From positions 124,001 to 188,000 of the forward strand of contig NZ_JYLO01000005.1 of NCBI RefSeq assembly GCF_001439845.1: a stretch of 64,000 bases of DNA, written 5' to 3'. This DNA is from Pseudomonas lactis. Its GTDB lineage: Bacteria; Pseudomonadota; Gammaproteobacteria; Pseudomonadales; Pseudomonadaceae. Made by a program: the position numbers and the translations under genes. A model generated the notes under the pieces. That model was not told the origin of the DNA. It worked only from the letters and a program-made list of their open reading frames with translations, and searched no databases. This document shows, in pieces, positions 26,607-36,225 of the stretch (positions are counted from its first letter, which is position 1; each line of letters begins with the position of its first letter).

Positions 26607-27140
26607 GTGTCCTCCTGGAATACGCAGATCGCGCGCCTGTTCGCGGAGCAGAAGAAAGCCCTCGAAGCCTTCGTCACGCGCCGCACCGGCAGCGCCCAGG
26701 TGGCTGCCGACCTGACCCAGGAATCCTTCCTGCGCCTGGCGCGCCTGGAGTCCGGCGAGAAGATCGATAACCTACCCGCGTTCCTCTTCACCATTGCCAG
26801 CAACCTGGTGCGCGACCACCAGCGCCAGGCTATCCGCCGCGAGCGCCTGGATGCCGGCGCACCGAGCGAAGAACTGCCCTGCAGCAACCCCGGAGCCGAC
26901 GAACAACTGGCCGCCTATCAGCAGGAGCGACTGATGCAGGATGCGATCCTGGGCCTGCCCGAGGCGACTCGGCAGATCTTCCTGCTCTATCATGTCGACG
27001 AGCTTTCCTACCGCGAGATTGGCGAACGCCTGTCGATCAGCCCGCGCAGTGTGGAATACCAATTGCGTCGCGCCTTGATTGAATGCCGTGGGTACATCAA
27101 GACGCGCCTAGCCTGCGATGCACAAGGACGTCGGTCATGA
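26607..27140 (+). CDS. ECF sigma factor, FecI/iron-starvation type
   Basis: 177 aa sigma-70 family factor with only regions 2 (residues 12-85, with DLTQESFLRLAR and DNLPAFLFTIASNLVRDHQRQ) and 4 (about 110-165, LPEATRQIFLLYHVDELSYREIG split across the helix-turn-helix). The GTG start at 26607 is preceded by CAAGGT. It directs RNA polymerase to the siderophore receptor promoter when the receptor signals. The anti-sigma gene overlaps its stop by four bases (ATGA). Probably Fur-regulated. Confidence 0.92.
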   Translation: MSSWNTQIARLFAEQKKALEAFVTRRTGSAQVAADLTQESFLRLARLESGEKIDNLPAFLFTIASNLVRDHQRQAIRRERLDAGAPSEELPCSNPGADEQLAAYQQERLMQDAILGLPEATRQIFLLYHVDELSYREIGERLSISPRSVEYQLRRALIECRGYIKTRLACDAQGRRS

Positions 27141-28084
27141 CTGCCCTGCCTACTGCTGATGTGTTGTTCGAAGAGGCGTCCGGCTGGTATTTCCGCCTGC
27201 ACGCCGAGGACTTGACCCCGGCTGAAATGGACGCCTTTGCTGCGTGGCTCGGGCAGGGCCAGGCGCAGGATGATGCCTGGCAGGAAGTGCAGGCGATGCT
27301 TGGCGGCCTGCGTGAGCCGGCGCGCGTCATTCGCCGTGCCGAGCAGGCCACCTGGCGTACACCGCTGCGGCGCTGGGCGTATGCGGCTGCCGTGTTGCTG
27401 GCCGTGGGCCTGACCGTGCAAAGCACTCCCTGGCTTGACCGCTTGCGCGCCGACTACGCCACCGCCACTGGCGAGTCGCGCAGCATCGAACTGGCCGATG
27501 GTTCCCACCTTCAACTCAACACCGACAGTGCGGTGCAAATCCGCATGAGTGGGGGTGAGCGGCAGATCCGTTTGCTGCGTGGTGAAGGTTTCTTCGATGT
27601 GACCAAGGACCCCGCGCGGCCCTTCGTGGTGCAGTCGGGCGACGGCTGGGTGAAAGTGGTCGGCACCCAGTTCAGTGTGACGCGACGTGATGACCAGACG
27701 CGTGTGCAGGTAGCGCAGGGCAAGGTTGAGGTCAGTGCAGGGAGCGGCACACCGGTCTATCTGGAACCGGGGCGGGCCGTGGAGTATCAGGGCCAGCACC
27801 TTGCCGACGTCCACGGTTTCGACCAGGCCAGCGGCTTTGCCTGGCGTCAGCGGCAACTGGTGTTCCGTCAGCAACCTTTGTCGGTGGTGGTCTCTGAGCT
27901 GAACCGCTACTGGCCCGGCAAGACGCTGGTGCTCGGTGATGCGTTGCGCAATCGGGTAGTGTCCGGCGTGTTCGAAATCGACAAACCCGATGCCGTGCTC
28001 AAGGCGCTGGAATACACCCTCAACCTGCGTGCCGAGCATTACACCCCGTATTTGCTGGTGTTGCGTGAAGGCAATGCGTCCTGA
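27137..28084 (+). CDS. FecR-type anti-sigma factor / signal transducer
   Basis: 315 aa inner-membrane regulator, started at ATG 27137 to give coupling with the sigma gene. Residues 1-75 are the cytoplasmic DUF4880 domain that binds the sigma factor, a single membrane helix lies near 87-105 (WAYAAAVLLAVGLTV), then a periplasmic FecR domain (GESRSIELADGSHLQLNTDS) and a C-terminal STN-interacting region. In this system it carries the signal from the TonB receptor's N-terminal domain to the ECF sigma factor. The receptor gene begins about 130 bp downstream. Confidence 0.92.
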   Translation: MTALPTADVLFEEASGWYFRLHAEDLTPAEMDAFAAWLGQGQAQDDAWQEVQAMLGGLREPARVIRRAEQATWRTPLRRWAYAAAVLLAVGLTVQSTPWLDRLRADYATATGESRSIELADGSHLQLNTDSAVQIRMSGGERQIRLLRGEGFFDVTKDPARPFVVQSGDGWVKVVGTQFSVTRRDDQTRVQVAQGKVEVSAGSGTPVYLEPGRAVEYQGQHLADVHGFDQASGFAWRQRQLVFRQQPLSVVVSELNRYWPGKTLVLGDALRNRVVSGVFEIDKPDAVLKALEYTLNLRAEHYTPYLLVLREGNAS

Positions 28085-28214
28085 CGGCAATTTCTCAAAA
28101 TATTTTCAGGGTTTCCCCGTAAGCCATCGTCCTTGATCACTGAGGCGTAAATAGTAAGCACTCTCAAGTAGTGCGGCGCCGATCACAGACTTTTTGTACC
28201 GGGGAGCACCATTC

Positions 28215-30656
28215 ATGGCACACCGATTCGCCACACGGCCCTTGCTGGCCTTGGCCATTTCCTTGGCCAGCTGTATCGCGCCGTCGTACCTGCAGGCCGC
28301 GGAGGCCAACCAGGCCCAGACCTACCGCTTCGATATTGCCGGGCAGGGCCTGGACGCTGCGCTGGCGGCGTTCTCGGCGGTGACGCGGGTTCAGGTGCTA
28401 GTGAATGGGGAGTTGACCCAGGGGGTGATATCGCCGGGTGTGAAGGGCAACCTGGGGCAGCGTGAAGCCTTGGCGCAACTGCTCGGCGGCACGGGGCTGA
28501 GCGCGGCGTTTATCAATGCCGATACCGTCACCCTGGAAAAACGTGTGGTAGCAGGCAATGCCCTGGAAGTGGGCGCCACCACCATCACGGCCGAACGCCT
28601 GGGCGTCACCACCGAAGGCACGGGCTCGTACACCACGGGGGCCGTGACCCTGGGCAAGGGCGAACAAAAACTCAAGGACATCCCGCAGTCGGTCAGCGTC
28701 ATGACCCGCAAGCAGATGGATGATCAGAACACCACCAAGCTCTCTGAAGTGGTCAAGCGCACGCCCGGCCTGACAGCGACCAAGTCTCCCGGCTCCGGAA
28801 TGTTCATCTTCTCCCGCGGTTTCGAGGTTGGCACCCTGCAATACGACGGTGTGGGAATTCCACGTAACACTTACACCTTGGGCAGCTATCTCACCGAAAA
28901 CATGGCCATTTACGACCGCGTCGAGACGCTGCGCGGCCCGGCCGCCTTGCTGCAAGGTGCCAATAGCCCCGGCGGCACCATGAACCTGGTGCGCAAGCGC
29001 GGGCAGCAAGCGCCGACGGCGACCATTACCGCCAAGGCTGGCTCATGGGACCACTACGGCACTCAGGTCGATGTCGGTGGCCCGCTGAACGCCGAAGGCA
29101 CCTTGCGCGGCCGCTTCGTGGCGGATTACGACACCACCGACTCCTTCGTCGACTATGCGGGCGGCTGGAACCAGACGGTTTATGGCGCCGTCGACTACGA
29201 TTTCACTCCCGACACCACCGTCGGCCTGGGCATCAGTAACCAGAAGGGCCATTCGCGCCCCAACTTCATGTCGTTGCCCCGTTATGCCGACGGCAGTGAT
29301 ATCGGTCTGCCGCGTTCGACATTTGTCGGCGCCAGTTGGAACCGCAGCGTCAACAATCAGACTCAGGTGTTTGCCGACATCGAGCACCGCTTCAACGATA
29401 ACTGGAAAGTGAAAGCCGCACTGGTAGCCATGGATGAGCACAACGACGCAACCTACCAGGCGACGTGGGACACGGTACCCGTCGGCGGTGGCACTGTGCC
29501 CTATGTGGATTGGATCACCGACTTCAATACCAAGAGCCGCGGCGCGGATGTGTATGTAAACGGCAAGTTTGAGGGGCTGGGCTTCCAGCAGGAAGTGGTG
29601 CTGGGCGCCAACTATTCCAAGCTCACCACCGACGACCTTTGGGCACGGGCTTCAAATCCCGGCGCGGATATCTTCAACATCGACCACAACCGCCCACAGC
29701 GCGACAAATACCAATTGTTCCAGGAGGGTGCCGCCTCGAAGAGCTGGTATGACATTCGCCAGAAAGGCATCTATGGCACCTGGCGTGTGAAAGTCCTGGA
29801 CCCGCTGACGTTGATCGTCGGTGCGCGTACCAGTTGGTATGACTATTCCTACATTGGCCAAAGTGGTTTCAAAGGCACATATGGTGCCCCGCAAGACAAT
29901 ACCACCCAGTCCAATGGCAAGGTTACGCCCTACGCCGGCCTGGTCTATGCGCTCAACGAGCAGTGGTCGGCGTACGCCAGCTATGCCGATGCCTTTGAGC
30001 CGCAAACCAACCTGACCACCTCCGGCTCCCTGCTCAAGCCTATCGAGGGCAAAAACTACGAGTTGGGCATCAAGGGAGAGCTGGCTGACGGGCGCCTCAA
30101 TACCTCGTTTGCGATCTTCCGTTACGATCAGGAAAACCGTAGCGTGCAGGACCTGCAAGGGCCAATGAACTGCAATGGTTGGTACTGCTCGGTCGCCTCT
30201 GGCAAGGTCCGCAGCCAAGGCTTTGAAGCCACACTCAGTGGTGAGGTGCTGCCAGGCCTGCAGCTGGCCTCCAGCTACACCTACAACACCACTGAATTTC
30301 TCAAGGACGACACCTACGAAGGCAAGATTTTCAGCACCTGGACCCCCAAGCACTTGCTCAAGGTCTGGGGTGATTACCAGTTGCCGGGCGATTGGCAGCA
30401 TTGGAGCGTGGGTGCCGGTGTGTCCGCGCAAAGCAGCACCGAAGCCTATGACCGTACGTTCAGCGTGCCGGGCAATGCACTGTGGGATTCGCGGGTGGCC
30501 TACAAGATCAACCAGGAATTCACCGTGGCGGCAAACCTGAACAACATGTTCGACAAGAAGTATTACATCCCGGCCTACAACGCGAACTGGGGCAGCAACT
30601 ACTACGGCGACCCACGCAATGTGATGTTCACCATGACCTACACCCCACAGTTCTAA
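28215..30656 (+). CDS. TonB-dependent siderophore receptor with signalling (STN) domain
   Basis: 813 aa outer-membrane receptor from ATG 28215, behind GGGGAG; an upstream start would add seven residues. Signal peptide ends near LQA (residues 1-28). Domains: STN signalling domain (about 33-110, YRFDIAGQGLDAALAAFSAV), plug with IPQSVSVMTRKQMDD and the VETLRGPAALLQGANSPGGT box, then the 22-strand barrel ending in phenylalanine. It resembles FpvA/FoxA/FhuE-type ferri-siderophore receptors. The ligand cannot be named. With the ECF sigma and FecR genes it forms a complete cell-surface signalling unit. Confidence 0.92.
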   Translation: MAHRFATRPLLALAISLASCIAPSYLQAAEANQAQTYRFDIAGQGLDAALAAFSAVTRVQVLVNGELTQGVISPGVKGNLGQREALAQLLGGTGLSAAFINADTVTLEKRVVAGNALEVGATTITAERLGVTTEGTGSYTTGAVTLGKGEQKLKDIPQSVSVMTRKQMDDQNTTKLSEVVKRTPGLTATKSPGSGMFIFSRGFEVGTLQYDGVGIPRNTYTLGSYLTENMAIYDRVETLRGPAALLQGANSPGGTMNLVRKRGQQAPTATITAKAGSWDHYGTQVDVGGPLNAEGTLRGRFVADYDTTDSFVDYAGGWNQTVYGAVDYDFTPDTTVGLGISNQKGHSRPNFMSLPRYADGSDIGLPRSTFVGASWNRSVNNQTQVFADIEHRFNDNWKVKAALVAMDEHNDATYQATWDTVPVGGGTVPYVDWITDFNTKSRGADVYVNGKFEGLGFQQEVVLGANYSKLTTDDLWARASNPGADIFNIDHNRPQRDKYQLFQEGAASKSWYDIRQKGIYGTWRVKVLDPLTLIVGARTSWYDYSYIGQSGFKGTYGAPQDNTTQSNGKVTPYAGLVYALNEQWSAYASYADAFEPQTNLTTSGSLLKPIEGKNYELGIKGELADGRLNTSFAIFRYDQENRSVQDLQGPMNCNGWYCSVASGKVRSQGFEATLSGEVLPGLQLASSYTYNTTEFLKDDTYEGKIFSTWTPKHLLKVWGDYQLPGDWQHWSVGAGVSAQSSTEAYDRTFSVPGNALWDSRVAYKINQEFTVAANLNNMFDKKYYIPAYNANWGSNYYGDPRNVMFTMTYTPQF

Positions 30657-30673
30657 GAAATTACCTATATCCA

Positions 30674-30763
30674 ATGTGGGGGCTGGCTCGCCCGCGATGG
30701 CGGTGTGCCAAACAAGAACTCACCGGCAGGCCCATAGCTATCGCAGGCAAGCCAGCTCCCACA
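30674..30763. repeat. REP doublet, diverged left arm
   Basis: Left arm ATGTGGGGGCTGGCTCGCCC is degenerate; the right arm ATCGCAGGCAAGCCAGCTCC is intact and inverted. Lies between the convergent receptor gene and ilvD. Confidence 0.8.
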
Positions 30764-30800
30764 GTTGATCCTCGGTGTTGTGGAGGCTTTGGCCAGGCAA

Positions 30801-30831
30801 AAAAATGCCCCGCACCTGGCGGGGCATTTTT
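30801..30831. terminator. bidirectional intrinsic terminator
   Basis: AAAAATGCCCCGC pairs perfectly with GCGGGGCATTTTT, a 13-bp stem around ACCTG with A- and T-tracts on the outer sides. It lies 12 bp past the ilvD stop codon and also faces the receptor gene. Confidence 0.9.
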
Positions 30832-30842
30832 ACGCGCGGGGC

Positions 30843-32684
30843 TTACAGGCCGTCGAGCATGGCTTTGTTGCGTACCGCACCCTTGTCGGCGCTGGTGGCC
30901 AGCAGGGCGTAGGCCTTCAACGCGGTGGTGACTTTGCGCGGACGCTTTTCTACCGGCTTCCAGCCTTTCTTGTCCTGCTCAACCCGGCGTGCCGCCAGTT
31001 CTTCATCGCTGATCAACAGGTTGATCGAGCGGTTTGGAATGTCGATCAGCACCTTGTCGCCATCCTGCACCAGGCCAATCGCGCCGCCGGCAGCGGCTTC
31101 CGGGGAAGCGTGTCCGATGGACAGGCCCGACGTGCCGCCGGAGAAACGGCCGTCGGTCAGCAGGGCGCAGGCTTTGCCCAGGCCTTTGGATTTCAGGTAG
31201 GACGTGGGGTAAAGCATCTCCTGCATACCCGGGCCACCTTTGGGGCCTTCGTAGCGGATGATCACGATGTCGCCTTCCTTGACTTCGTCCGCGAGGATGC
31301 CGCGTACCGAGCTGTCCTGGCTTTCGTAGATCTTGGCGCGGCCTTCGAAAACGTGGATGGATTCATCCACACCCGCCGTTTTGACCACACAGCCGTCGAG
31401 GGCGATGTTGCCGTACAGCACGGCCAGGCCGCCTTCTTGCGAGTAGGCGTGCTCGACACTGCGGATGCAGCCGTTTTCACGGTCGTCGTCCAGGGTGTCC
31501 CAACGGGTCGACTGGCTGAACGCGGTCTGGGTCGGAATACCGGCCGGGCCGGCCTTGAAGAAGGTGTGCACGGCTTCGTCGTCAGTCTGGGTGATGTCCC
31601 ATTTGGCGATGCCTTCGGCGATGGATTTGCTGTGCACGGTCGGCAGATCGGTGTGCAGCAGGCCGCCACGGGCTAGGGAGCCGAGGATCGAGAAGATCCC
31701 GCCGGCGCGGTGCACATCTTCCATGTGGTACTTCTGGATATTCGGCGCGACCTTGCACAGTTGCGGCACGTGACGGGACAGGCGGTCGATGTCGCGCAGG
31801 TCGAAATCGATCTCGGCTTCCTGGGCGGCGGCCAGCAGGTGCAGGATGGTGTTGGTGGAACCGCCCATGGCGATGTCCAGGGTCATGGCGTTTTCGAACG
31901 CCTTGAAGTTGGCGATATTGCGCGGCAACACCGACTCATCGTTCTCGCCGTAGTAGCGCTTGCACAGCTCGACGATGGTGCGGCCGGCCTGCAGGAACAA
32001 CTGCTCGCGGTCGCTGTGAGTGGCCAGTGTGGAACCGTTGCCCGGCAAGGCCAGGCCCAAGGCTTCGACCAGGCAGTTCATCGAGTTGGCGGTGAACATG
32101 CCGGAGCACGAACCGCAGGTCGGGCAGGCGCTTCGCTCGTATTCCGCAACCTTCTCGTCAGAAGCGCTGGAATCGGCGGCGATCACCATGGCGTCAACCA
32201 GGTCGAGGCCGTGGGAGGCGAGCTTGGTCTTGCCGGCTTCCATCGGGCCGCCGGAGACGAAGATCACCGGGATGTTCAGGCGCAAGGCAGCCATCAACAT
32301 GCCGGGGGTGATCTTGTCGCAGTTGGAGATGCACACAATGGCGTCGGCGCAGTGGGCGTTGACCATGTATTCCACGGAGTCGGCGATGATCTCGCGGCTC
32401 GGCAGCGAATACAGCATGCCGTCATGGCCCATGGCGATGCCGTCGTCCACGGCAATGGTATTGAATTCTTTTGCCACGCCACCGGCGCGTTCGATCTCGC
32501 GGGCGACCAGTTGGCCCAGGTCCTTGAGGTGAACATGGCCCGGCACGAACTGGGTGAACGAGTTGGCAATCGCGATGATCGGCTTCTTGAAGTCGTCATC
32601 TTTCATCCCCGTGGCACGCCACAGCGCGCGCGCACCGGCCATGTTGCGGCCGTGGGTGGATGTTTTCGAGCGGTAATCAGGCAT
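30843..32684 (-). CDS. ilvD: dihydroxy-acid dehydratase
   Basis: 613 aa Fe-S enzyme of valine, leucine and isoleucine synthesis; it dehydrates 2,3-dihydroxy acids to 2-keto acids. Cluster-binding cysteines are in [11 protein letters not shown] and [11 protein letters not shown]; the C-terminal [15 protein letters not shown] signature is present. The length is standard. It complements ilvA at the start of the window in the isoleucine pathway, although the two are not adjacent. A perfect terminator follows. In PAO1 the neighbour upstream is the rlmI-like gene; here an AT-rich island separates them. Confidence 0.97.
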   Translation of the reverse strand: MPDYRSKTSTHGRNMAGARALWRATGMKDDDFKKPIIAIANSFTQFVPGHVHLKDLGQLVAREIERAGGVAKEFNTIAVDDGIAMGHDGMLYSLPSREIIADSVEYMVNAHCADAIVCISNCDKITPGMLMAALRLNIPVIFVSGGPMEAGKTKLASHGLDLVDAMVIAADSSASDEKVAEYERSACPTCGSCSGMFTANSMNCLVEALGLALPGNGSTLATHSDREQLFLQAGRTIVELCKRYYGENDESVLPRNIANFKAFENAMTLDIAMGGSTNTILHLLAAAQEAEIDFDLRDIDRLSRHVPQLCKVAPNIQKYHMEDVHRAGGIFSILGSLARGGLLHTDLPTVHSKSIAEGIAKWDITQTDDEAVHTFFKAGPAGIPTQTAFSQSTRWDTLDDDRENGCIRSVEHAYSQEGGLAVLYGNIALDGCVVKTAGVDESIHVFEGRAKIYESQDSSVRGILADEVKEGDIVIIRYEGPKGGPGMQEMLYPTSYLKSKGLGKACALLTDGRFSGGTSGLSIGHASPEAAAGGAIGLVQDGDKVLIDIPNRSINLLISDEELAARRVEQDKKGWKPVEKRPRKVTTALKAYALLATSADKGAVRNKAMLDGL

Positions 32685-32912
32685 TGGAGCACTCCGGGCG
32701 GCTAATCAAGTACTAAAGGGGAGTGAGCTTCTAATTGACGACTGGAACACTCAGAAAATGGCCGTGTGTCCGGTAGTTGCCACTCGCATCGCGGGATCGC
32801 CGCTTGCTTGGGCCTCGAGCTCATAAACCCGCCGGGGGATGACTGGCGATGAATAGGGCCGATTCTACACCGCTGGCGGCTGGAGGGAATGGGCGTATGT
32901 GTATTGGCGGGT
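32685..32912. promoter_or_regulatory. ilvD upstream region and left edge of the AT-rich island
   Basis: 228 bp without a supported ORF between the end of the MFS gene and the start of ilvD. It must hold the ilvD promoter; the ilvD start is preceded by CGGAGTG. I see no clear terminator for the MFS gene, so island transcription could read into ilvD. The base composition changes from GC-rich to AT-rich near 32905. Confidence 0.4.
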
Positions 32913-34121
32913 TCAACCGACGTTCAGCAATTCCAGGCGACGTGAAATCAACGAATTCAACACGAGGGCCGCTGTACTCAGCAGCAAAAAAGCTAATGCC
33001 AGGGTCATCTGCGGGTTATCTGTACTCATGTTGATCAATGCGCTAATCAATCCACCCAGTATAAAAATTAAAGTGTTCCCAGCCGACGCCGCGGTGCCTG
33101 CATTTTCCGGAAACACGTCCATAGCTTTAGAGGTAGCGATGGGCCGACAAATGGTAGTTCCGGTGGTGCAGACGATCATTGGGATTAATACTGTCATCGT
33201 TGAAAGCTCAAAAGTGCTTGAAAAAAAGAGCATCAATAGCCCAGAACAAAAAATCAGGGCCAAACCGAGCACGATTTGAACCTTGGGCGCCAGCCTATTA
33301 GCGAGTATGCGAGCTACGATGCCGCCAGCAATATACGCCGCGCCGTAAAGTAGCAAGGCTAGTGAGAATTCATAAGTGGATAGCTGCAACTGATCCATGA
33401 AGATGAGCGGTGATATGACGATGAATGAAAAGTGGCAGGCGAAAGCAATTGCTGCAATTAGCCAGTAACCGACGAAACTGCGGTTGCTGAGTACCCGTTG
33501 ATAAGCGCAGAAAATATCTTCTTTTGGATGAGAGTTTACATGATGATTGTCTAGTAAAAAATACGCGATTGACAAAACGCCAAGGGCCAATACGATAAAA
33601 AGAAAAAAGCTGCCAGGCCAGTCAAAAAGCTGTTGCAGTACACTACCAAGTAGCGGAGATATTGAAATAAAAATGCCACTCGCCGTGATCATCAGAATTC
33701 TCAACTGGTCCCTTTCTTTACCTTCAAACATATCCTGAACCAACGCCTGTGACAGCACGAAGCAGCCGCAACCGATGGCTTGGACCATTCTAAATATCAG
33801 AAACCACATATATTCGGTAGAGAATACGCAACCGGTGGCACCTGCAATGGATACAACCATCCCGCTAATCAACAACCCCTTGCGCCCTACGATATCTGAG
33901 AGTGGTCCGATTAAAAGTTGTGATAGGGAGATACCGATAGCAAAAAGGCTAATAGAGAACGCAATATCCGAAGGTTTATTTTGAAAGTGTTCAGCCAGTG
34001 CGGGGAAAGAAGGGAGTAAGACATCTAGAGGGAAAACACCAAGTAACACCATGGTCATTAATAGCACGATCGCCGACCTTTGTCTTTTTTTGTTACCGTT
34101 AGCGGTACGTGTCTTATTCAT
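32913..34121 (-). CDS. MFS exporter, Bcr/CflA (DHA1) type
   Basis: 402 aa inner-membrane transporter with twelve predicted helices. The drug/H+ antiporter features are visible: LLPSFPALAEHF in helix 1, the motif-A loop GPLSDIVGRKGLL after helix 2, and the ALVQDMFEGKERDQLR loop after helix 4. It resembles Bcr/CflA multidrug and chloramphenicol-type exporters. Its ATG overlaps the stop of the diiron oxygenase gene by eight bases, so export of the product of the two enzymes is the likely job, possibly with self-protection. The coding sequence is clearly AT-richer than the surrounding genome. Confidence 0.87.
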   Translation of the reverse strand: MNKTRTANGNKKRQRSAIVLLMTMVLLGVFPLDVLLPSFPALAEHFQNKPSDIAFSISLFAIGISLSQLLIGPLSDIVGRKGLLISGMVVSIAGATGCVFSTEYMWFLIFRMVQAIGCGCFVLSQALVQDMFEGKERDQLRILMITASGIFISISPLLGSVLQQLFDWPGSFFLFIVLALGVLSIAYFLLDNHHVNSHPKEDIFCAYQRVLSNRSFVGYWLIAAIAFACHFSFIVISPLIFMDQLQLSTYEFSLALLLYGAAYIAGGIVARILANRLAPKVQIVLGLALIFCSGLLMLFFSSTFELSTMTVLIPMIVCTTGTTICRPIATSKAMDVFPENAGTAASAGNTLIFILGGLISALINMSTDNPQMTLALAFLLLSTAALVLNSLISRRLELLNVG

Positions 34122-35079
34122 CTATAAGCCCCACATTTGAGAACAGCTGGCGAATATCAGTTCGTTTAAAAAAACCTGCTTTTTTCAATGCTTGAAATGT
34201 GGTGCTGGCACCTTCGCGAGCGCGAAGAATATGGGCGTGCGGGTCAGCCATCATGGTCACAACTTGATCGACAGTGGTCTCACTTAATTGCACGCTTCGT
34301 AAACTCAATTCGAGCCATTTTTTATCCGTCTCAAAGAAAATAAGGATAATATCTAAGAGCTGTTTGGCAGATAAAATTCGTTGCTCGTCACTCATCTGAA
34401 TCCACAAATAATGAAAGACTTCGCTAAAATATCGACTGTGTCGGGCCTCGTCAGCGAGGTGATCTTTGAGCATCTCCTGAACGCAGCAGACCAAGTTTTT
34501 TTGATAAACATCACGTAGATCTTTTGCAATGATGGTTTCCGATACGAAACCAATTAGAAGCCACGTGATCGACTTCTGCTTATTCGGGGTGGTATGGATT
34601 AGCTGATTGAGTTTTGTTATTCGTCTGTGGATAGTTGATTGAGTTGCCATATCATAAAATTTACTGACTTGTTCGGCAAGCTGATAGGAGAATAGCGCGT
34701 GATAACCTTCGTCAGTGTAAAGCTGCAGTGCCGCTATTTTCATACGAGAAGGTATCGTAAATTCAAGCTCGTCATGAATTATTAGTTCTACGGAGCGATT
34801 AACGATCTGGTGTTCAAGTAGTGTTGTGTAGTTTAGGAAGTTTACTAAGTGATTGGCGCAGAGACGCTTAGTGATGGCTTTGTCGGCTAATTTGACTTCC
34901 GGATGTTTAAGATAGGGAAGTAGGGCGGGAGGAAACCAATCTCTTGACTCCAGCTGTTTCTCTAAATCTGGAGGTAACTTGTATTGGTAATCACTGGTTC
35001 TTACTGATGCGCGGGTGTTCCAGTCTCCAAGAGTGAAGCTGGCTTTCCACAGATTAGAGTCGATGAGCGGCTCAACCAT
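34114..35079 (-). CDS. AurF/CmlI-type diiron oxygenase
   Basis: 321 aa when started at ATG 35079, five bases after the upstream stop and behind GGGTAGGA. The frame also opens at 35124, overlapping the upstream gene. It has the full set of seven diiron ligands of the p-aminobenzoate N-oxygenase family: E89, E124 and H127 in DEGYH, E181 in FVSETI, and H207, E211, H214 in KDHLADEARH, with the same spacings as AurF to within a few residues. Characterised members oxidise arylamines to nitro groups. The substrate here is unknown. AT-rich and horizontally acquired by appearance. Confidence 0.87.
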   Translation of the reverse strand: MVEPLIDSNLWKASFTLGDWNTRASVRTSDYQYKLPPDLEKQLESRDWFPPALLPYLKHPEVKLADKAITKRLCANHLVNFLNYTTLLEHQIVNRSVELIIHDELEFTIPSRMKIAALQLYTDEGYHALFSYQLAEQVSKFYDMATQSTIHRRITKLNQLIHTTPNKQKSITWLLIGFVSETIIAKDLRDVYQKNLVCCVQEMLKDHLADEARHSRYFSEVFHYLWIQMSDEQRILSAKQLLDIILIFFETDKKWLELSLRSVQLSETTVDQVVTMMADPHAHILRAREGASTTFQALKKAGFFKRTDIRQLFSNVGLIDE

Positions 35080-35084
35080 AATTC

Positions 35085-36161
35085 CTACCCTCGGTTGTTT
35101 AGCAGCGATTTTAGTTCCCTGCATATCACTTGTCCGTCGCTTTTACCGCACCCGACAAAAAATAAGACTTGTTCAGGATTGTTTTCTTCAAATCCTAATA
35201 AGGATTCAACCTGATTGTCTGTAAGTGCGCCCGTTAACCAAGTGCTCAGTCCCATCGCTGTCGCGACCAGTTGGTAGGTTTGTGAAATATGACCCGCTTC
35301 GACATAAGCCATTCGATAAGCTCGTGAGTGCTCGTATTTCCACCAGAGTTTGTCAAATCGACAAGTGATGAAGAGACCTGCCGGGAGTTCGTTAATGAAG
35401 TGCTGTCCTGAAAGCACTTGCCCCAATGCCGTTTTCAGTTGCGTATTGACGGTACTTAGAGTGTGCTCGGATGCGTTATAAGCGTAAATGCCGGGCTTCA
35501 ACCCATCTATATTTTTAGCGTAAAGGAAACCTTCACACGCGTTTAATCCCCCACCGGAAGGGCTGCTCCTTCGGGCTTCGAGTCCTTTCGCAATACTTTC
35601 ATCAACATTGTTTGCTCTTTCGTTTAAGTGTCCTAAGCACAAGTAAAGAATTGTACTTATGGTTTGCAGGGCAACGGATTCGCCTGTGAATGAACGGCAG
35701 GTTTTTCGGGTGAGCAATGCACTTTGAAGTGAGTTCTCTGACAGGTTGATAGGTGCTGGCAAGCGAATTAATGGAGTGTCAGCTTTGTGTTTGTGTATTC
35801 GGTCTGGAGGGGGAGGTGTTGATAATGTTTTTGTACAATGGTCTAGGTAGATGCTCGCCCATTCGTCTGCGTTTTCGGGCATTTGATCGCAAGGTATGTT
35901 TTTGGTGCCAATATGGAAAATTTTTGATAACTCATCCCAGCCCCAATTAATTGGCGGAGAAGGTGTGTCTGTCAAAATTTCGGCTTCTAATAGCTGAGTG
36001 TCTATTGGGTTTGAATTGTCGAAGATTTTTGGATCGTTTATCAGTTTGGTGAGTCGTACTGAGTATTCTAGATTGAGCTCGTATTGTTTGTGATTTTTAT
36101 AGTTCCAAACTATCGCTGTAGGTGTTTTTGGGAGTATAAATATATAAGGGTTTATCTGCAT
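35085..36161 (-). CDS. SagB-type (nitroreductase-fold) dehydrogenase
   Basis: 358 aa flavin enzyme; the start at ATG 36161 follows CGGAGG at a good distance. The C-terminal ~210 residues are a nitroreductase fold of the SagB peptide-dehydrogenase subfamily: RKTCRSFTGESVALQTIS, RSSPSGGGLNACEGFLY, and YRMAYVEAGHISQTYQLVATAMG split over the FMN site. The N-terminal 120 residues are less conserved. SagB/McbC enzymes oxidise azoline rings made by a YcaO cyclodehydratase, but none is nearby, so another oxidation (of peptide or free amino acid) is possible. Precedes the AurF-like gene by five bases. Confidence 0.85.
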   Translation of the reverse strand: MQINPYIFILPKTPTAIVWNYKNHKQYELNLEYSVRLTKLINDPKIFDNSNPIDTQLLEAEILTDTPSPPINWGWDELSKIFHIGTKNIPCDQMPENADEWASIYLDHCTKTLSTPPPPDRIHKHKADTPLIRLPAPINLSENSLQSALLTRKTCRSFTGESVALQTISTILYLCLGHLNERANNVDESIAKGLEARRSSPSGGGLNACEGFLYAKNIDGLKPGIYAYNASEHTLSTVNTQLKTALGQVLSGQHFINELPAGLFITCRFDKLWWKYEHSRAYRMAYVEAGHISQTYQLVATAMGLSTWLTGALTDNQVESLLGFEENNPEQVLFFVGCGKSDGQVICRELKSLLNNRG

Positions 36162-36184
36162 TGCACTGCCTCCGTGCGGAGCGG

Positions 36185-36219
36185 AAAAACGCTGGGTAGC
36201 CGGCACTCCCCAGCGTTTT
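36185..36219 (-). terminator. intrinsic terminator between the 23-codon ORF and the operon
   Basis: Read on the minus strand, AAAACGCTGGG pairs with CCCAGCGTTTT in a perfect 11-bp stem, loop of 12, followed by five Ts and CC. It starts six bases after the small ORF's stop codon and ends upstream of the SagB-like gene's ribosome site. It would make the short ORF transcript abundant and the enzyme transcript a minor read-through, or act as an attenuator. Confidence 0.88.
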
Positions 36220-36225
36220 AGTTGC

